From NCBI RefSeq assembly GCF_005930475.1, contig NZ_SJEW01000032.1:1-52743 (forward strand): 52,743 nt of DNA, read 5' to 3'. The notes beneath the pieces were generated by a model. That model was not told the origin of the DNA, made no database searches, and saw nothing but the letters and a program-made list of their open reading frames with translations. The first letter of the stretch is position 1, and each line of letters starts with the position of its first letter. Below, piece after piece: positions 33,079-44,012 of this stretch. The position numbers and the translations under genes were made by a program. Source of the stretch: Modestobacter altitudinis. Its GTDB lineage: Bacteria > Actinomycetota > Actinomycetes > Mycobacteriales > Geodermatophilaceae.

Positions 33079-33564
33079 TCACGGGGTGTCGGTGGGCAGC
33101 CCGCCGGCCGGGCGGTGCCGGTCGCGCTCGTACTCCGACACCAGCCCGATGCGGCGGACGTGCCGGGCCTCGCCGCTGAACGGCTCACGCAGGAAGGTGA
33201 GCACCAGCTCGGTGGCCTCGGCGACGCTGTGCTGCCGGCCGCCGACCGACACGACGTTGGCGTCGTTGTGCTGGCGGGCGAGCTTGGCGGTGTCGGTGTT
33301 CCAGACCAGGGCGGCCCGCACGCCGGGGACCTTGTTCGCGGCGATCTGCTCGCCGTTGCCCGAGCCGCCGATGACGATGCCCAGGGTGCCGGGCTCGGTC
33401 ACCACCCCCTCCCCCACCGCGAAGCAGAACGGCGGGTAGTCGTCCTCCGCGTCGTAGCTGTGCGCGCCGCAGTCGACGGGCTCGAAGCCCTCGTCGGCGA
33501 GCACCTGCAAGAGGTGGGACTTCAGTTCCAGGCCCGCGTGGTCGGTCCCGAGGAAGACGCGCAT
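33079..33564 (-). CDS. rpiB: Ribose-5-phosphate isomerase B
   Basis: The 161-residue protein starts MRVFLGTDHAGLELK and has the LacAB/RpiB signature GIVIGGSGNGEQIAANKVPGVRAALVW, followed by RQHNDANVVSVGGR. The Ser of GGSGNG replaces the active-site Cys of E. coli RpiB, as in mycobacterial enzymes that use Glu as base. It converts ribulose-5-phosphate and ribose-5-phosphate in the pentose pathway. It begins the conserved block that reaches to aglA. Confidence 0.95.
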   Translation of the reverse strand: MRVFLGTDHAGLELKSHLLQVLADEGFEPVDCGAHSYDAEDDYPPFCFAVGEGVVTEPGTLGIVIGGSGNGEQIAANKVPGVRAALVWNTDTAKLARQHNDANVVSVGGRQHSVAEATELVLTFLREPFSGEARHVRRIGLVSEYERDRHRPAGGLPTDTP

Positions 33565-33616
33565 GGGCCGATCCTTGCAGGCCCCCCGGACGCCCGGCGA
33601 CTGGCAGGCTGACCTG

Positions 33617-34288
33617 GTGGCGGTGCTGGGGGTGGACGGCTGGCGGGGTGCCTGGGTGGGCGCGCTGCTGGACGGGCGGACGGTCCGGCTGCTGGCGCTG
33701 CCCGACGTCGCGGCGGTGCTCGCCGTCCCGGACGTGTCGGTGGTCGCCATCGACATGCCCATCGGGTTGTCCGAGGACGGCGTCCGGGCCTGCGACGTCG
33801 CCGCGCGGGCGCTGCTGGTCGGCGCCGCCAGCTCGGTGTTCCCCACGCCGGTGCGCGGTGTGCTGGTCACCGATGACTACGCCGAGGCCCGGGCGATCTC
33901 CCGCGCGGCCACCGACCCACCGCGGGCGCCGTCCGCGCAGGCCTTCCAACTCGTCCGGTCCATCCGCGCCCTCGACGACGCCCTGGGGTCGCCGTCCACC
34001 GACCGGGTCGTCGAGGTGCACCCCGAGCTGGCGTTCCGCTGCGGCCTGGGCGGCGTCACCGACCGCAAGGGGACCGCGCGCGGGACGGTCCAGCGACTGG
34101 CCGCGCTGCGCGCGGTGATGGACGTCGAGGAGGCGCTGGCCGACGCCCCGGTCGGCGTCCCGGCGGTCGACGCGCTGGACGCCTGCGCCGCCGCCTGGTC
34201 GGCCCGGCGGATCGCCGAGGGCACCGAGCAGTGCGTGGGCGACGGGACGAGGGACTCCCGCGGCCGGCCGATGCGGATCTGCTGGTGA
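33617..34288 (+). CDS. DUF429 family protein
   Basis: The 223-residue protein has VLGVDGWRGAWVGALLDG at the start and VVAIDMPIGLSEDGVRACDVAARALL, the RNase H-like acidic positions of DUF429. HPELAFRCGLGG and AVDALDACAAAWSARRIAEG follow. The family is thought to be nuclease-like, but its function is unknown. The start GTG 33617 is placed at the first conserved strand; the frame is open further upstream. Its stop overlaps the start of the next gene (GTGA). Confidence 0.8.
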   Translation: MAVLGVDGWRGAWVGALLDGRTVRLLALPDVAAVLAVPDVSVVAIDMPIGLSEDGVRACDVAARALLVGAASSVFPTPVRGVLVTDDYAEARAISRAATDPPRAPSAQAFQLVRSIRALDDALGSPSTDRVVEVHPELAFRCGLGGVTDRKGTARGTVQRLAALRAVMDVEEALADAPVGVPAVDALDACAAAWSARRIAEGTEQCVGDGTRDSRGRPMRICW

Positions 34289-35052
34289 CCGCCGGCTGGG
34301 TCGAGGTCGGCGACCGGGTGTTCGTCCGCCGTCACCACGACCTCGACCTCAACTGCGGGCTGGTCGTGGGCGAGGACGCCTGCCTGGTCGTCGACACCCG
34401 CTCGCACCTGGGCGAGGGCCGTGCGCTGGCCGAGGCGGTGCGGGCGGTCACCCCGCACCCGTGGACGGTGGTCAACACCCACGCCCACCACGACCACTGC
34501 TTCGGCAACGCCGCCTTCCGGCCGGCCGCCATCTGGGCCCACCGGGACTGCGTGACCGAGCTGCTGAGCACCGCCGAGCAGCAGCGCGCCGCGGTGGTCG
34601 CCGCCCTGCTGGCCGACGGCGACCCGACCGCGGAGCTGGTCGCCGCCGCGCCGGTGGACCCGCCCGACCACCTCGTCGGCAACGCGGCGGTGCTGGACGT
34701 CGGCGGCCGCGCGGTGTCGCTGCGGCACCTCGGCCGCGGCCACACCGGGGCGGACCTGGTGGTCGCGGTGGACGACGTCGTCTTCGCCGGCGACCTGGTC
34801 GAGGAGGGCGCGCCGCCGGCGATGGAGGACGCCTTCCCGCTGGAGTGGGCGGCCACGCTCACCGAGCTGCTGGCGCAGACGCGTGGCCCGGTCGTCCCCG
34901 GGCACGGCGCGGTCGTGGACGCGGCCTACGTCGTGGCGCAGCGCGACGAGCTGGCGCTGCTGGCCCGCTGGCTCACCGAACCGGGGTCCGCGCCGGCGTT
35001 CGACGAGCAGACCCGGACGGTCGCCCTGGCCCGGGTCAGGGTCCCACCCTGA
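34285..35052 (+). CDS. MBL-fold metallo-hydrolase
   Basis: The 255-residue protein has the zinc motif THAHHDHCFG (about 66-75), a later RGHTGADLVV His, DDVVFAGDLVEEG Asp and PGHGAVVD His. This completes a two-metal metallo-beta-lactamase site. The substrate is unknown; general hydrolases of this type act on thioesters or lactones. It is translationally coupled to DUF429 and convergent with the short-chain dehydrogenase, with a hairpin repeat at the junction that starts inside its last codons. Confidence 0.88.
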   Translation: MTAGWVEVGDRVFVRRHHDLDLNCGLVVGEDACLVVDTRSHLGEGRALAEAVRAVTPHPWTVVNTHAHHDHCFGNAAFRPAAIWAHRDCVTELLSTAEQQRAAVVAALLADGDPTAELVAAAPVDPPDHLVGNAAVLDVGGRAVSLRHLGRGHTGADLVVAVDDVVFAGDLVEEGAPPAMEDAFPLEWAATLTELLAQTRGPVVPGHGAVVDAAYVVAQRDELALLARWLTEPGSAPAFDEQTRTVALARVRVPP

Positions 35053-35083
35053 GCGTGCGAAGGGTGGGGGGACCCGGGTCCTT
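35028..35083 (-). repeat. Stop-codon-associated hairpin repeat, copy 1
   Basis: Read on the minus strand it begins AAGGACCC directly after the SDR stop region and has an apical TCGCACGCTC. The outer stem GACCCGGG (35071-35078) pairs with CCCGGGTC (35030-35037). The far arm lies in the last codons of the convergent MBL gene. It belongs to the five-member family whose outer stems differ but stay complementary. Confidence 0.65.
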
Positions 35084-35085
35084 CA

Positions 35086-35859
35086 TCAGCTGAGCAGCCG
35101 GACCACCGGCAGCGGCAGCACGCGGAGCAGCGCGGAGACCGGGCGCCAGGGCCACTCGGGCACGTAGGCGCGCACCGGCTCGCGCTCGACCGCCGCGACC
35201 AGCGCAGCGACACCGGTGGGCAGGTCGACGGTGAACGGACCGCGTCGGCCGGTGTTGATGTCGGTGGCGATGAACCCGGGCAGCACGGTGGTCACCGCGA
35301 TCGGGCCGCCGAGCACGTCGGCGCGGATGCTCTCGGCCAGCGAGTTGAGCGCGGCCTTGCTCGCCCCGTAGGCCGAGCGGCCGCCCTTCATGCCGCGCAC
35401 CGAGGCCACCGAGGAGACGACCACCAGGTGGCCGGCGTCCTGGGCGCGGAACAGCTCCATCGCCGCCTCGCAGGTGGCGTGGGTGCCCAGCACGTTGGTG
35501 GCGAGCACGGCGCGGTTGCGGGCGGCGTGCCCGGTGCCGATCGAGGCGCTCTCGCCGATGCCCGCGTTGGCGATGAACCGGTCGATGCCACCCAGTTCGC
35601 CGGCCAGCCGCGGCACGACCTCGGCCACCGCGCCGGGGTCGTCGACGTCCAGCTCGCCGACCACGACCCGGGTGCCGGGGTGGCGGGCGACCAGCTCCTC
35701 GCGCAGCTCCCTCAGGCGGTCCAGCCGCCGGGCCACCAGCACGAGGTCGCGGCCCCGGGCGGCGAACTCGCGGGCCATGCCGGCGCCGAGCCCGGAGCTC
35801 GCGCCGGTGATGAAGATCCGCTGACGGAGGGGGCGCGGCACCCGGTCAGGATGCCGCAC
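35086..35859 (-). CDS. Short-chain dehydrogenase/reductase (SDR)
   Basis: In this 257-residue classical SDR, the Rossmann motif TGASSGLGAGMA is at about 18-29, NAG follows in RFIANAGIGE, and the catalytic Ser is in VVVSSVAS. YGASK carries the Tyr and Lys, and PGFIATDI follows. It is an NAD(P)-dependent oxidoreductase of unknown substrate. A hydrophobic C-terminus (RPVSALLRVLPLPVVRLL) may associate with membrane. The GTG start at 35859 is not strongly supported; GTG 35841 is possible. Confidence 0.88.
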   Translation of the reverse strand: MRHPDRVPRPLRQRIFITGASSGLGAGMAREFAARGRDLVLVARRLDRLRELREELVARHPGTRVVVGELDVDDPGAVAEVVPRLAGELGGIDRFIANAGIGESASIGTGHAARNRAVLATNVLGTHATCEAAMELFRAQDAGHLVVVSSVASVRGMKGGRSAYGASKAALNSLAESIRADVLGGPIAVTTVLPGFIATDINTGRRGPFTVDLPTGVAALVAAVEREPVRAYVPEWPWRPVSALLRVLPLPVVRLLS

Positions 35860-35868
35860 CCCTCGTCA

Positions 35869-35908
35869 TGGAGTGCCAGCGCTCCGAAGACGATGCGCTG
35901 GCACTCCA
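35869..35908 (-). terminator. Hairpin terminator after the DsbA-like gene
   Basis: Perfect 14-bp arms TGGAGTGCCAGCGC (35869-35882) and GCGCTGGCACTCCA (35895-35908) enclose a 12-base loop. It ends three bases beyond the DsbA-like stop on the minus strand. Confidence 0.7.
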
Positions 35909-35910
35909 CG

Positions 35911-36570
35911 TCAGCGGCTGAGCTCCAGGGCGTCGGCGGGGACGGAGGACATGTCCGGCCCGGTGGTGCGGGTGCGCTTGAGCTCCCAGAAGTCCGGCAG
36001 GTTGGCCAGCAGCACGGCACCGTCGAAGGCCTTGCCGGCCTCCTCACCCGTGGGGACCTTGCTGATGACCGGGCCGAAGAAGGCGACGCCGTCGATGTGC
36101 ATGACCGGGGTGCCGACGTCGTCGCCCACCGGGTCCATGCCCTCGTGGTGGCTCTTCTCCAGCGCCTCGTCGTACTCGGTCGACCCCGCCGCCTCGGCCA
36201 GCTCGGCGGGCAGGCCCACCTTGGCCAGGGCCGGAGCGATGAGGTCGGGGAGTTCGACGCCCTCGTGGTGGCGCAGGGTGCCCATCGCGGTGTACAGGTC
36301 GCCGAGCACCCCCTCGCCGTGCTGCTGCGCGGCGGCGATGGCGACGCGGACCGGGCCGATGGCCTGCTCCATCATCTGCTGGTAGTCCTCGGTCAGGTCG
36401 CGCCCGCGGTTGAGCACCGACAGCGACATGACGTGCCAGTGCAGGTCGATGTCGCGCACCTTGGCGGCCTCCAGCACCCAGCGGCTGGTGAGCCAGGCCC
36501 ACGGGCACAGCGGGTCGAACCAGAAGTCGACGCGGGCCTTCGTGGGCGCGCTCTGCACTGCCTCGGTCAT
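35911..36570 (-). CDS. DsbA-family protein, Rv2466c-like (mycothiol-dependent nitroreductase family), with CPWA motif
   Basis: The 219-residue protein begins with the conserved [17 protein letters not shown], then [16 protein letters not shown] and later [18 protein letters not shown], the cis-proline region. It aligns with the mycobacterial mycothiol-dependent reductase Rv2466c, which as I recall has CPWC. Here the second Cys is Ala, so it would act as a monothiol enzyme or something else. It sits next to pepN as in mycobacteria. GAGGAG precedes the ATG at five bases. Confidence 0.88.
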   Translation of the reverse strand: MTEAVQSAPTKARVDFWFDPLCPWAWLTSRWVLEAAKVRDIDLHWHVMSLSVLNRGRDLTEDYQQMMEQAIGPVRVAIAAAQQHGEGVLGDLYTAMGTLRHHEGVELPDLIAPALAKVGLPAELAEAAGSTEYDEALEKSHHEGMDPVGDDVGTPVMHIDGVAFFGPVISKVPTGEEAGKAFDGAVLLANLPDFWELKRTRTTGPDMSSVPADALELSR

Positions 36571-36717
36571 GGGTGCTCCTCGGGGTCTCGTCGTTCCTGC
36601 CGGGCGGTGCCCGGGTCGTCTGCGGCCAGCAAGTCCGGTCGCCGTCCCGTTGTTCCCGGTCGCCCACCAGGGCACACCGGGAGGAGACCGTCGCCCCCGC
36701 ATGGGAGGCTCCGTCCC

Positions 36718-39267
<2,550 letters not shown>

Positions 39268-39280
39268 CCCGACCCTGTGA

Positions 39281-39323
39281 ACGCCAGCGGCCCAGAACTC
39301 GATGAGTTCTGGGCCGCTGGCGT
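39281..39323 (+). terminator. Strong hairpin terminator after pepN
   Basis: Perfectly complementary 20-bp arms (39281-39300 and 39304-39323) enclose a 3-base loop. It starts 14 bases after the pepN stop and is followed five bases later by copy 2 of the hairpin repeat, so the convergent junction has two terminator-like structures. Confidence 0.85.
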
Positions 39324-39327
39324 ACGG

Positions 39328-39382
39328 CCCTGCTGCAGGGGCCCGCGCCGAGCGTGCGAGGCGTGGGGGCAGCAGGGTCCTT
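39328..39382 (-). repeat. Stop-codon-associated hairpin repeat, copy 2
   Basis: On the minus strand AAGGACCC directly follows the TAG stop of the DUF5130 gene. The outer stem CCCTGCTGC pairs with GCAGCAGGG (39328-39336 with 39369-39377). The loop contains the conserved TCGCACGCTCG. Confidence 0.7.
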
Positions 39383-39907
39383 CTAGTGCGAGCGGCGGGA
39401 GGGGTGGCCGGCGGCGTCGGACATCTGGCGCAGGCCGTTCACGATCGCGCCGACGAGGTCACCCGAGCCCAGGCGGCTGGTCATCGACAGCACCGCCAGG
39501 GCGCAGGCCCGGTCGGGCAGCCGTCGGGCCGCGGCGGTGCCGGTGACGATCTCGAGCACCCGCTGCCCGGGCGAGATCGCCACGAGCACGCTGGTGGAGG
39601 TGTCGCCGCCGGAGCGGGAGTGCAGGCCCTCGGCGGTGGTCCGGGTGTCGGTGCCCAGCTCCCCGATGTAGAGGGTGAAGCGCAGCCCGGTCTCCTTCGA
39701 GGACATGGTCAGCGCCTCGTCGAGACGGGACAGGTCCTGGTAGGAGAACGGGGTGGTGCCGCCGGACTCGTCGACCACCGAGCCGCTGGTGGCCGAGGTC
39801 GAGGTGCCGCGGGTGTCCTCGGGCGGGGTACCTCGGGTGGCGAGCTGCTGGGACATCGGGGCGGGGTCTCCGGAGGGTGACGGGGCGGCCGAGAAGGCGG
39901 TGCTCAT
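39383..39907 (-). CDS. DUF5130 (TPM-domain-like) protein
   Basis: The 174-residue protein has a polar, variable N-terminal 60 residues. The conserved part follows, with YQDLSRLDEALTMSSKETGLRFTLYIGELG and VLVAISPGQRVLEIVTGTAAARRLPDRACALAVLSM, as in the mycobacterial protein beside pepN (Rv2468c as I recall). The fold is TPM-like; its molecular role is unknown. It converges on pepN. Confidence 0.8.
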   Translation of the reverse strand: MSTAFSAAPSPSGDPAPMSQQLATRGTPPEDTRGTSTSATSGSVVDESGGTTPFSYQDLSRLDEALTMSSKETGLRFTLYIGELGTDTRTTAEGLHSRSGGDTSTSVLVAISPGQRVLEIVTGTAAARRLPDRACALAVLSMTSRLGSGDLVGAIVNGLRQMSDAAGHPSRRSH

Positions 39908-39914
39908 GGCGCGG

Positions 39915-40259
39915 TCACCAGGTCCCGCGGGCGCCGCCGGCGGCGGTGCGCCGGTGGGCGTCGGGCTCCTGCTGCTCCTGCGGCACGTGCGGGTGCTCGC
40001 CGATCGTCAGCGCGGCGGCGGTGGCACCCAGGCTCGGCGTCACGTGGCCGTCGGCGTGCGCGTCCTCCCCGTGCCCACCGACGACACCGGCGGCGTCGGG
40101 GTGCGGCTCGTACCAGATCGGCGCTTCGTCCCACGGCTGGCCCGGGCGGTACTTGGTCCGCTCCTTGCCCCGCCCAGGCAGGAGGGTCAGCACCGCCAGC
40201 AGCAGGAAGACCGCCAGCGGGATGACGCCGTAGATGAGCACGGTCTCGGTCACGGGCAT
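39915..40259 (-). CDS. Small membrane protein, CtaJ-like (aa3 oxidase accessory)
   Basis: The 114-residue protein has one N-terminal helix (VLIYGVIPLAVFLLLAVLTLLPG, about 7-29). The motif KYRPGQPWDEAPIWYEP follows, then an acidic/His-rich middle and a C-terminal GGARGTW. This pattern fits the actinobacterial family annotated as aa3-type cytochrome oxidase subunit CtaJ. No other oxidase gene is in the window, so the role is by family resemblance only. Confidence 0.6.
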   Translation of the reverse strand: MPVTETVLIYGVIPLAVFLLLAVLTLLPGRGKERTKYRPGQPWDEAPIWYEPHPDAAGVVGGHGEDAHADGHVTPSLGATAAALTIGEHPHVPQEQQEPDAHRRTAAGGARGTW

Positions 40260-40300
40260 GGCCGCAATCTACCGGGACCTCCGCACCCCGGCCTGGCAGG

Positions 40301-41731
40301 TCACCACAGAGCGGGGTGGCGGTGCGCCCACGGCCGGGCCTGCTCCAGCTGGGCCGCGAGCGAGATGAGCGTCGCCTCGTCGGCGGGGCGGCCGACGAGC
40401 TGGGTCCCGATCGGCAGCCCGGACGCCGTCCACCACAGCGGCACGCTGACCGCGGGCTGACCGGTGACGTTGTAGACGGCCGGGAACGCGGCGTAGCGCT
40501 TCTGCCGCTCGAAGTCCTCGGCGCCGTCGTCGCCGAACCAGCCGACCGGGCGCGGCGGCATCGTGCAGATCGGCGAGAGCAGGACGTCGTAGCCGCTGGT
40601 GGCCTCGATGAACCGGCGGGAGAACAGCCGCAGGGTGAACATCGCCTGCATCGCGTCCTTGGCCGACAGCGCCATCCCGCGCTCGCGCAGGTACCGGGTG
40701 AGCGGCCGCAGGTGCGGCACCGCCGCCTCGGGTACCGGCAGGGTGGTGGCCGACAGCGCCCAGACCACCTCGAAGGACGGGAAGATGTCACCCGTGGGCG
40801 GCCCCGACGGGAGGTCCTCGACGTCGTGCCCGAGGGAGGACAGCAGCGCCGAGGCGTCCTCGAACGCGGCGCGCACCTCCGGGTCCAGCTCGGCGCCGGG
40901 CATCCCGGAGTCCAGGTACCGGCCGATCCGCAGCCGGCCCGGTGCCCGGTCGGCGTAGCCGAGGAAGCTCTCCCCGGCCGGCGGCGGCGCCGCCCAGAAC
41001 GGGTCGCCGGTGACCGGGCCGGCCATGGCGTCCAGCATGGCGGCGGCGTCCCGCACGGTCCGGGCCAGCGGGCCCTGCACACCCAGGGCGGTGACCTCGG
41101 AGTTGTAGGGCGCGTTGCTGACCCGGCCGCGGCTGGGCTTGATGCCGAACAGCCCGTTGATGCCCGCCGGGATGCGGATCGAGCCGCCGCCGTCGGACCC
41201 CTGCGCGAACGGCAGCAGGCCGGCCGCGACCGCGGCGGCCGCGCCCCCGCTGGAGCCGCCGGCCAGCAGGGTGGTGTCCCAGGGGCAGCGGGCCGGGCCG
41301 GTCAGGTCGTTGTCGGTGTAGCAGGGAAACCCGAACTCCGGTGTGCTGGTCTTCCCGACGCTGATCGTGCCGGCAGCGGCCAGCGCGGTGACGACGGCGT
41401 CGTCGACGTCGGGTACGAACTCGGCGAGCACCCGCGAGCCCATCGTCGTCCGCACCCCGGCGGTGTTGTTCAGGTCCTTGATCGCGGTCGGCACGCCGTG
41501 CAGCGGGGGCAGCTCCGCGCCGTCGACGACGGCCTGGTCGGCGCGTGCGGCCGCCGCACGCGCCCGGTCGGCGGTGACGGTGATGAAGGCCCCGATCCCC
41601 TCGTCGAGGGCGTCGATCCTGGCCAGGGCGTGCTCGACCAGCTCGGTCGGGCTCACCTCCTGCGCCCGGACGGCGGCCGCCTGCTCCAGCGCGGTCAGGT
41701 CGTGCAGCTGCGTACCCGTCGACGAGGTCAC
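40301..41731 (-). CDS. Amidase (amidase signature family)
   Basis: The 476-residue protein has the catalytic Lys in TAIKDLNN and the signature [33 protein letters not shown], with the cis-Ser and the nucleophile Ser in GSIRIP. It hydrolyses amides; 6-aminohexanoate hydrolase-like and indoleacetamide hydrolase-like members look similar, so the substrate is open. It diverges from kynureninase with only 37 bases between starts, hinting at shared control, perhaps in tryptophan-derived compound use. Confidence 0.9.
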   Translation of the reverse strand: MTSSTGTQLHDLTALEQAAAVRAQEVSPTELVEHALARIDALDEGIGAFITVTADRARAAAARADQAVVDGAELPPLHGVPTAIKDLNNTAGVRTTMGSRVLAEFVPDVDDAVVTALAAAGTISVGKTSTPEFGFPCYTDNDLTGPARCPWDTTLLAGGSSGGAAAAVAAGLLPFAQGSDGGGSIRIPAGINGLFGIKPSRGRVSNAPYNSEVTALGVQGPLARTVRDAAAMLDAMAGPVTGDPFWAAPPPAGESFLGYADRAPGRLRIGRYLDSGMPGAELDPEVRAAFEDASALLSSLGHDVEDLPSGPPTGDIFPSFEVVWALSATTLPVPEAAVPHLRPLTRYLRERGMALSAKDAMQAMFTLRLFSRRFIEATSGYDVLLSPICTMPPRPVGWFGDDGAEDFERQKRYAAFPAVYNVTGQPAVSVPLWWTASGLPIGTQLVGRPADEATLISLAAQLEQARPWAHRHPALW

Positions 41732-41768
41732 GGGCGGACGCTAGCGGGGGCTGCGCCACGATGGGCAG

Positions 41769-43019
41769 GTGGACCCCTCCCGCGCCGCGGCCGCCGCCCT
41801 GGACGACGCCGACCCGCTCACCGCCTTCCGCGCCCGGTTCACCGGCGTCGACGACGGGCTCTACCTGGACGGCAACTCGCTGGGCCGGCTGCCCCTCGAG
41901 ACGCCTGCCGCCGTGGCCCGGGTCGTCGAGCAGGAGTGGGGCCGCGGCCTGGTCGGGTCCTGGGGCAGCTGGGTCGAGCAGTCCCGCCGGATCGGTGACG
42001 TGCTGGCCGACGGCGTGCTGGGCGCCCGACCCGGGGAGGTGCTGGTCTCGGACACCACCAGCGTCGACCTGTACAAGCTGCTCGTCGCCGGCGCCGACGC
42101 CCGGCCGGGGCGCGACGTGCTGGTCTGCTGTGCCGACGACTTCCCCACCGACCGGTACGTCGTGGCCGGTGTGGCCGCCGCCCGCGGCCTGACCGTCCGC
42201 GAGGTCGACGCGCACATCGACACCGGGCTGGACCTCGACGTGCTGGCCGCCGCGCTGGACGAGCGGGTCGCGGTCGTCGTCCTCTCCCAGGTGGCCTACC
42301 GCTCCGGCGCGCTGGTCGACATCGCCGAGGTCACCCGGCTGGCCCGGGACGCCGGCGCGCTCGTCCTGTGGGACCTCAGCCACGGCGCCGGTGCGGTGCC
42401 GGCCGAGCTGTCCGCTGCCGGCGCGGACCTCGCGGTCGGCTGCACCTACAAGTACCTCAACGGCGGCCCGGGCGCCCCGGCGTTCCTCTACGTCCGTCGG
42501 GAGCTGCAGGAGCAGCTGCGCCAGCCGATCTGGGGCTGGTTCGGCGCCCGCGACCAGTTCGACATGGGGCCGGCCTACGACCCGGCGGACGGCGTCGACC
42601 GGTTCGGCGTCGGCACCCCGCCGGTGCTGGCCATGGCCGCGGTGGAGGTGGGTGCCCGGATCTCCGCCGAGGCGGGCATCGAGCGCCTCGCGGTCAAGGG
42701 CCGCGCGCTCACCGAGCTGGTGATCGCGCTGGCCGACGAGTGGCTGGCCGAGCACGGCGTCACCGTCGCCTCGCCCCGGGAGGCGTCCCGCCGGGGCTCG
42801 CACGTCAGCCTGGCGCACCCGCAGGCCTGGCAGCTGACCCAGGCGCTGGTCGACCGCGGCGTCGTCCCGGACTTCCGCACACCGGACCGGCTGCGGCTGG
42901 GCCCGGCGCCGCTCTACACCCGGTTCGTCGACGTCTGGGACGCGATGGACCGGCTGCGCACCGTCCTCACCGAGGGCGCGCACCACGGCTACCCGACCCA
43001 GCGGGCCCGCGTCACCTGA
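41769..43019 (+). CDS. kynU: Kynureninase
   Basis: This 416-residue PLP enzyme of fold type I has LYLDGNSLGRLP at about 32-43, the substrate region FPTDRYVV, and VLWDLSHGAGAVP with the cofactor Asp. The Schiff-base lysine is in GCTYKYLNGGPGAPAF. These are diagnostic for KynU, which cleaves kynurenine to anthranilate and alanine. The GTG start lacks a strong ribosome site. No other kynurenine-pathway gene is visible. Confidence 0.92.
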   Translation: MDPSRAAAAALDDADPLTAFRARFTGVDDGLYLDGNSLGRLPLETPAAVARVVEQEWGRGLVGSWGSWVEQSRRIGDVLADGVLGARPGEVLVSDTTSVDLYKLLVAGADARPGRDVLVCCADDFPTDRYVVAGVAAARGLTVREVDAHIDTGLDLDVLAAALDERVAVVVLSQVAYRSGALVDIAEVTRLARDAGALVLWDLSHGAGAVPAELSAAGADLAVGCTYKYLNGGPGAPAFLYVRRELQEQLRQPIWGWFGARDQFDMGPAYDPADGVDRFGVGTPPVLAMAAVEVGARISAEAGIERLAVKGRALTELVIALADEWLAEHGVTVASPREASRRGSHVSLAHPQAWQLTQALVDRGVVPDFRTPDRLRLGPAPLYTRFVDVWDAMDRLRTVLTEGAHHGYPTQRARVT

Positions 43020-43022
43020 CGG

Positions 43023-43078
43023 CCCCCGTGCAGGGCCCCGCCGCGAGCTCGCGAGTGGTGGGGGGCACGGGGGTCCTT
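43023..43078 (-). repeat. Stop-codon-associated hairpin repeat, copy 3
   Basis: The outer stem CCCCCGTGC (43023-43031) pairs with GCACGGGGG (43065-43073), with a loop containing TCGCGAGCTCG. It fills the junction between the convergent kynureninase and SCO6745-family genes and begins 22 bases from the latter's stop. Confidence 0.68.
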
Positions 43079-43100
43079 CGAGCACGTCAAGCGGGGTCCG

Positions 43101-44012
43101 TCAGATGTCGGCGGGGACGCCGATCGGGTTGTGCGCCGGCCAGTCGCCGGCGGCGATCACGGCGCGGCGGACCGGCACGAGCAGCTCGGCCAGCCGGTCG
43201 CAGCCGGCCTCACCGAGTGCGGTCCACGGGCCCTGGGCCAGCCGGTCGGTGTCGGCCTCGACGTCGGCCCGGAGCGCCTGCCCGTCCGCGGTCAGCGCGC
43301 CGTCGGCCAGCAGGCCGCGGTGGGCCAGCACGACCCCGGCGTCGGCCCACTCGTCGGCCGACCAGCCGCGCGCCTTCTGCAGCCAGTCGGCGGACGTCGT
43401 CCCGGCCGCGGCGCTGAGCACGAGGGCGGGCAGCCCGAGCAGCTGGTGCTGCAGCAGCGTGGCCAGGTGCCCGTCCCCGCGGTGCTCGCGCAGCGTCGTC
43501 AGGGACTGCCACAACGCGAGGTGCGGCTGCTCGGGGAGGGGCAGCGCGGAGTTCGCCGCGGCCAGCGGGCGGCCCGGGACGTCGACCGCCTCCGCCGCCC
43601 GCCGGGCCAGGGTGGCGGCCTCGAGGGCGTCGGTCGAGTCGGCCCAGCCCGGCAGCGCCCGCTGCACGGCGGCGTCGACCCCGGCCAGCCGGGCGGCCAG
43701 CGCGCCCGCGGGCGACGTCGTCGACCAGACCTCCGGCACCCGCCGGGCCACGAAGGCCGGCGCGAAGGAGGCGAAGGTCGCCGCCACCACCTCCGGGCCG
43801 ACGGCGCCCAGCGGGGCGGCCCGACCGGCGAAGTAGCCGGCCCAGAAGGTGCGCAGCCCGGCGGCGGCGAAGGCGGTGCGGGCCTCGTCGGCGAAGTAGG
43901 TCAGCGCGTGGAAGGGCTCGCCCAGCGCCCAGAGCCGCCGCGCGGCCGCTCGGCCCTCCTGCAGGGGCCCGGCCCGAGCTCGCGAGGGCTGGGGGGCAGG
44001 AGGGTCCTTCAT
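43101..44012 (-). CDS. SCO6745-family protein
   Basis: The 303-residue helical protein has ARRLWALGEPFHALTYFADEARTAFAAAGLRTFWAGYFAGRAAPLG, the usual N-terminal block of this actinobacterial family, and WSADEWADAG...RGLLADGALTADG near the C-terminus. Its function is unknown. The only ATG upstream of the conserved block (44012) overlaps the HNH stop and lies at the edge of hairpin repeat copy 4. The first roughly 20 residues are therefore encoded by the repeat; a CTG start inside is the alternative. Confidence 0.8.
   Translation of the reverse strand: MKDPPAPQPSRARAGPLQEGRAAARRLWALGEPFHALTYFADEARTAFAAAGLRTFWAGYFAGRAAPLGAVGPEVVAATFASFAPAFVARRVPEVWSTTSPAGALAARLAGVDAAVQRALPGWADSTDALEAATLARRAAEAVDVPGRPLAAANSALPLPEQPHLALWQSLTTLREHRGDGHLATLLQHQLLGLPALVLSAAAGTTSADWLQKARGWSADEWADAGVVLAHRGLLADGALTADGQALRADVEADTDRLAQGPWTALGEAGCDRLAELLVPVRRAVIAAGDWPAHNPIGVPADI
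43954..44009 (-). repeat. Stop-codon-associated hairpin repeat, copy 4
   Basis: The outer stem CCCTCCTGC (43954-43962) pairs with GCAGGAGGG (43996-44004), with a loop containing TCGCGAGCTCG. It directly follows the HNH stop on the minus strand and is read through as the N-terminus of the SCO6745-family protein. Confidence 0.7.
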
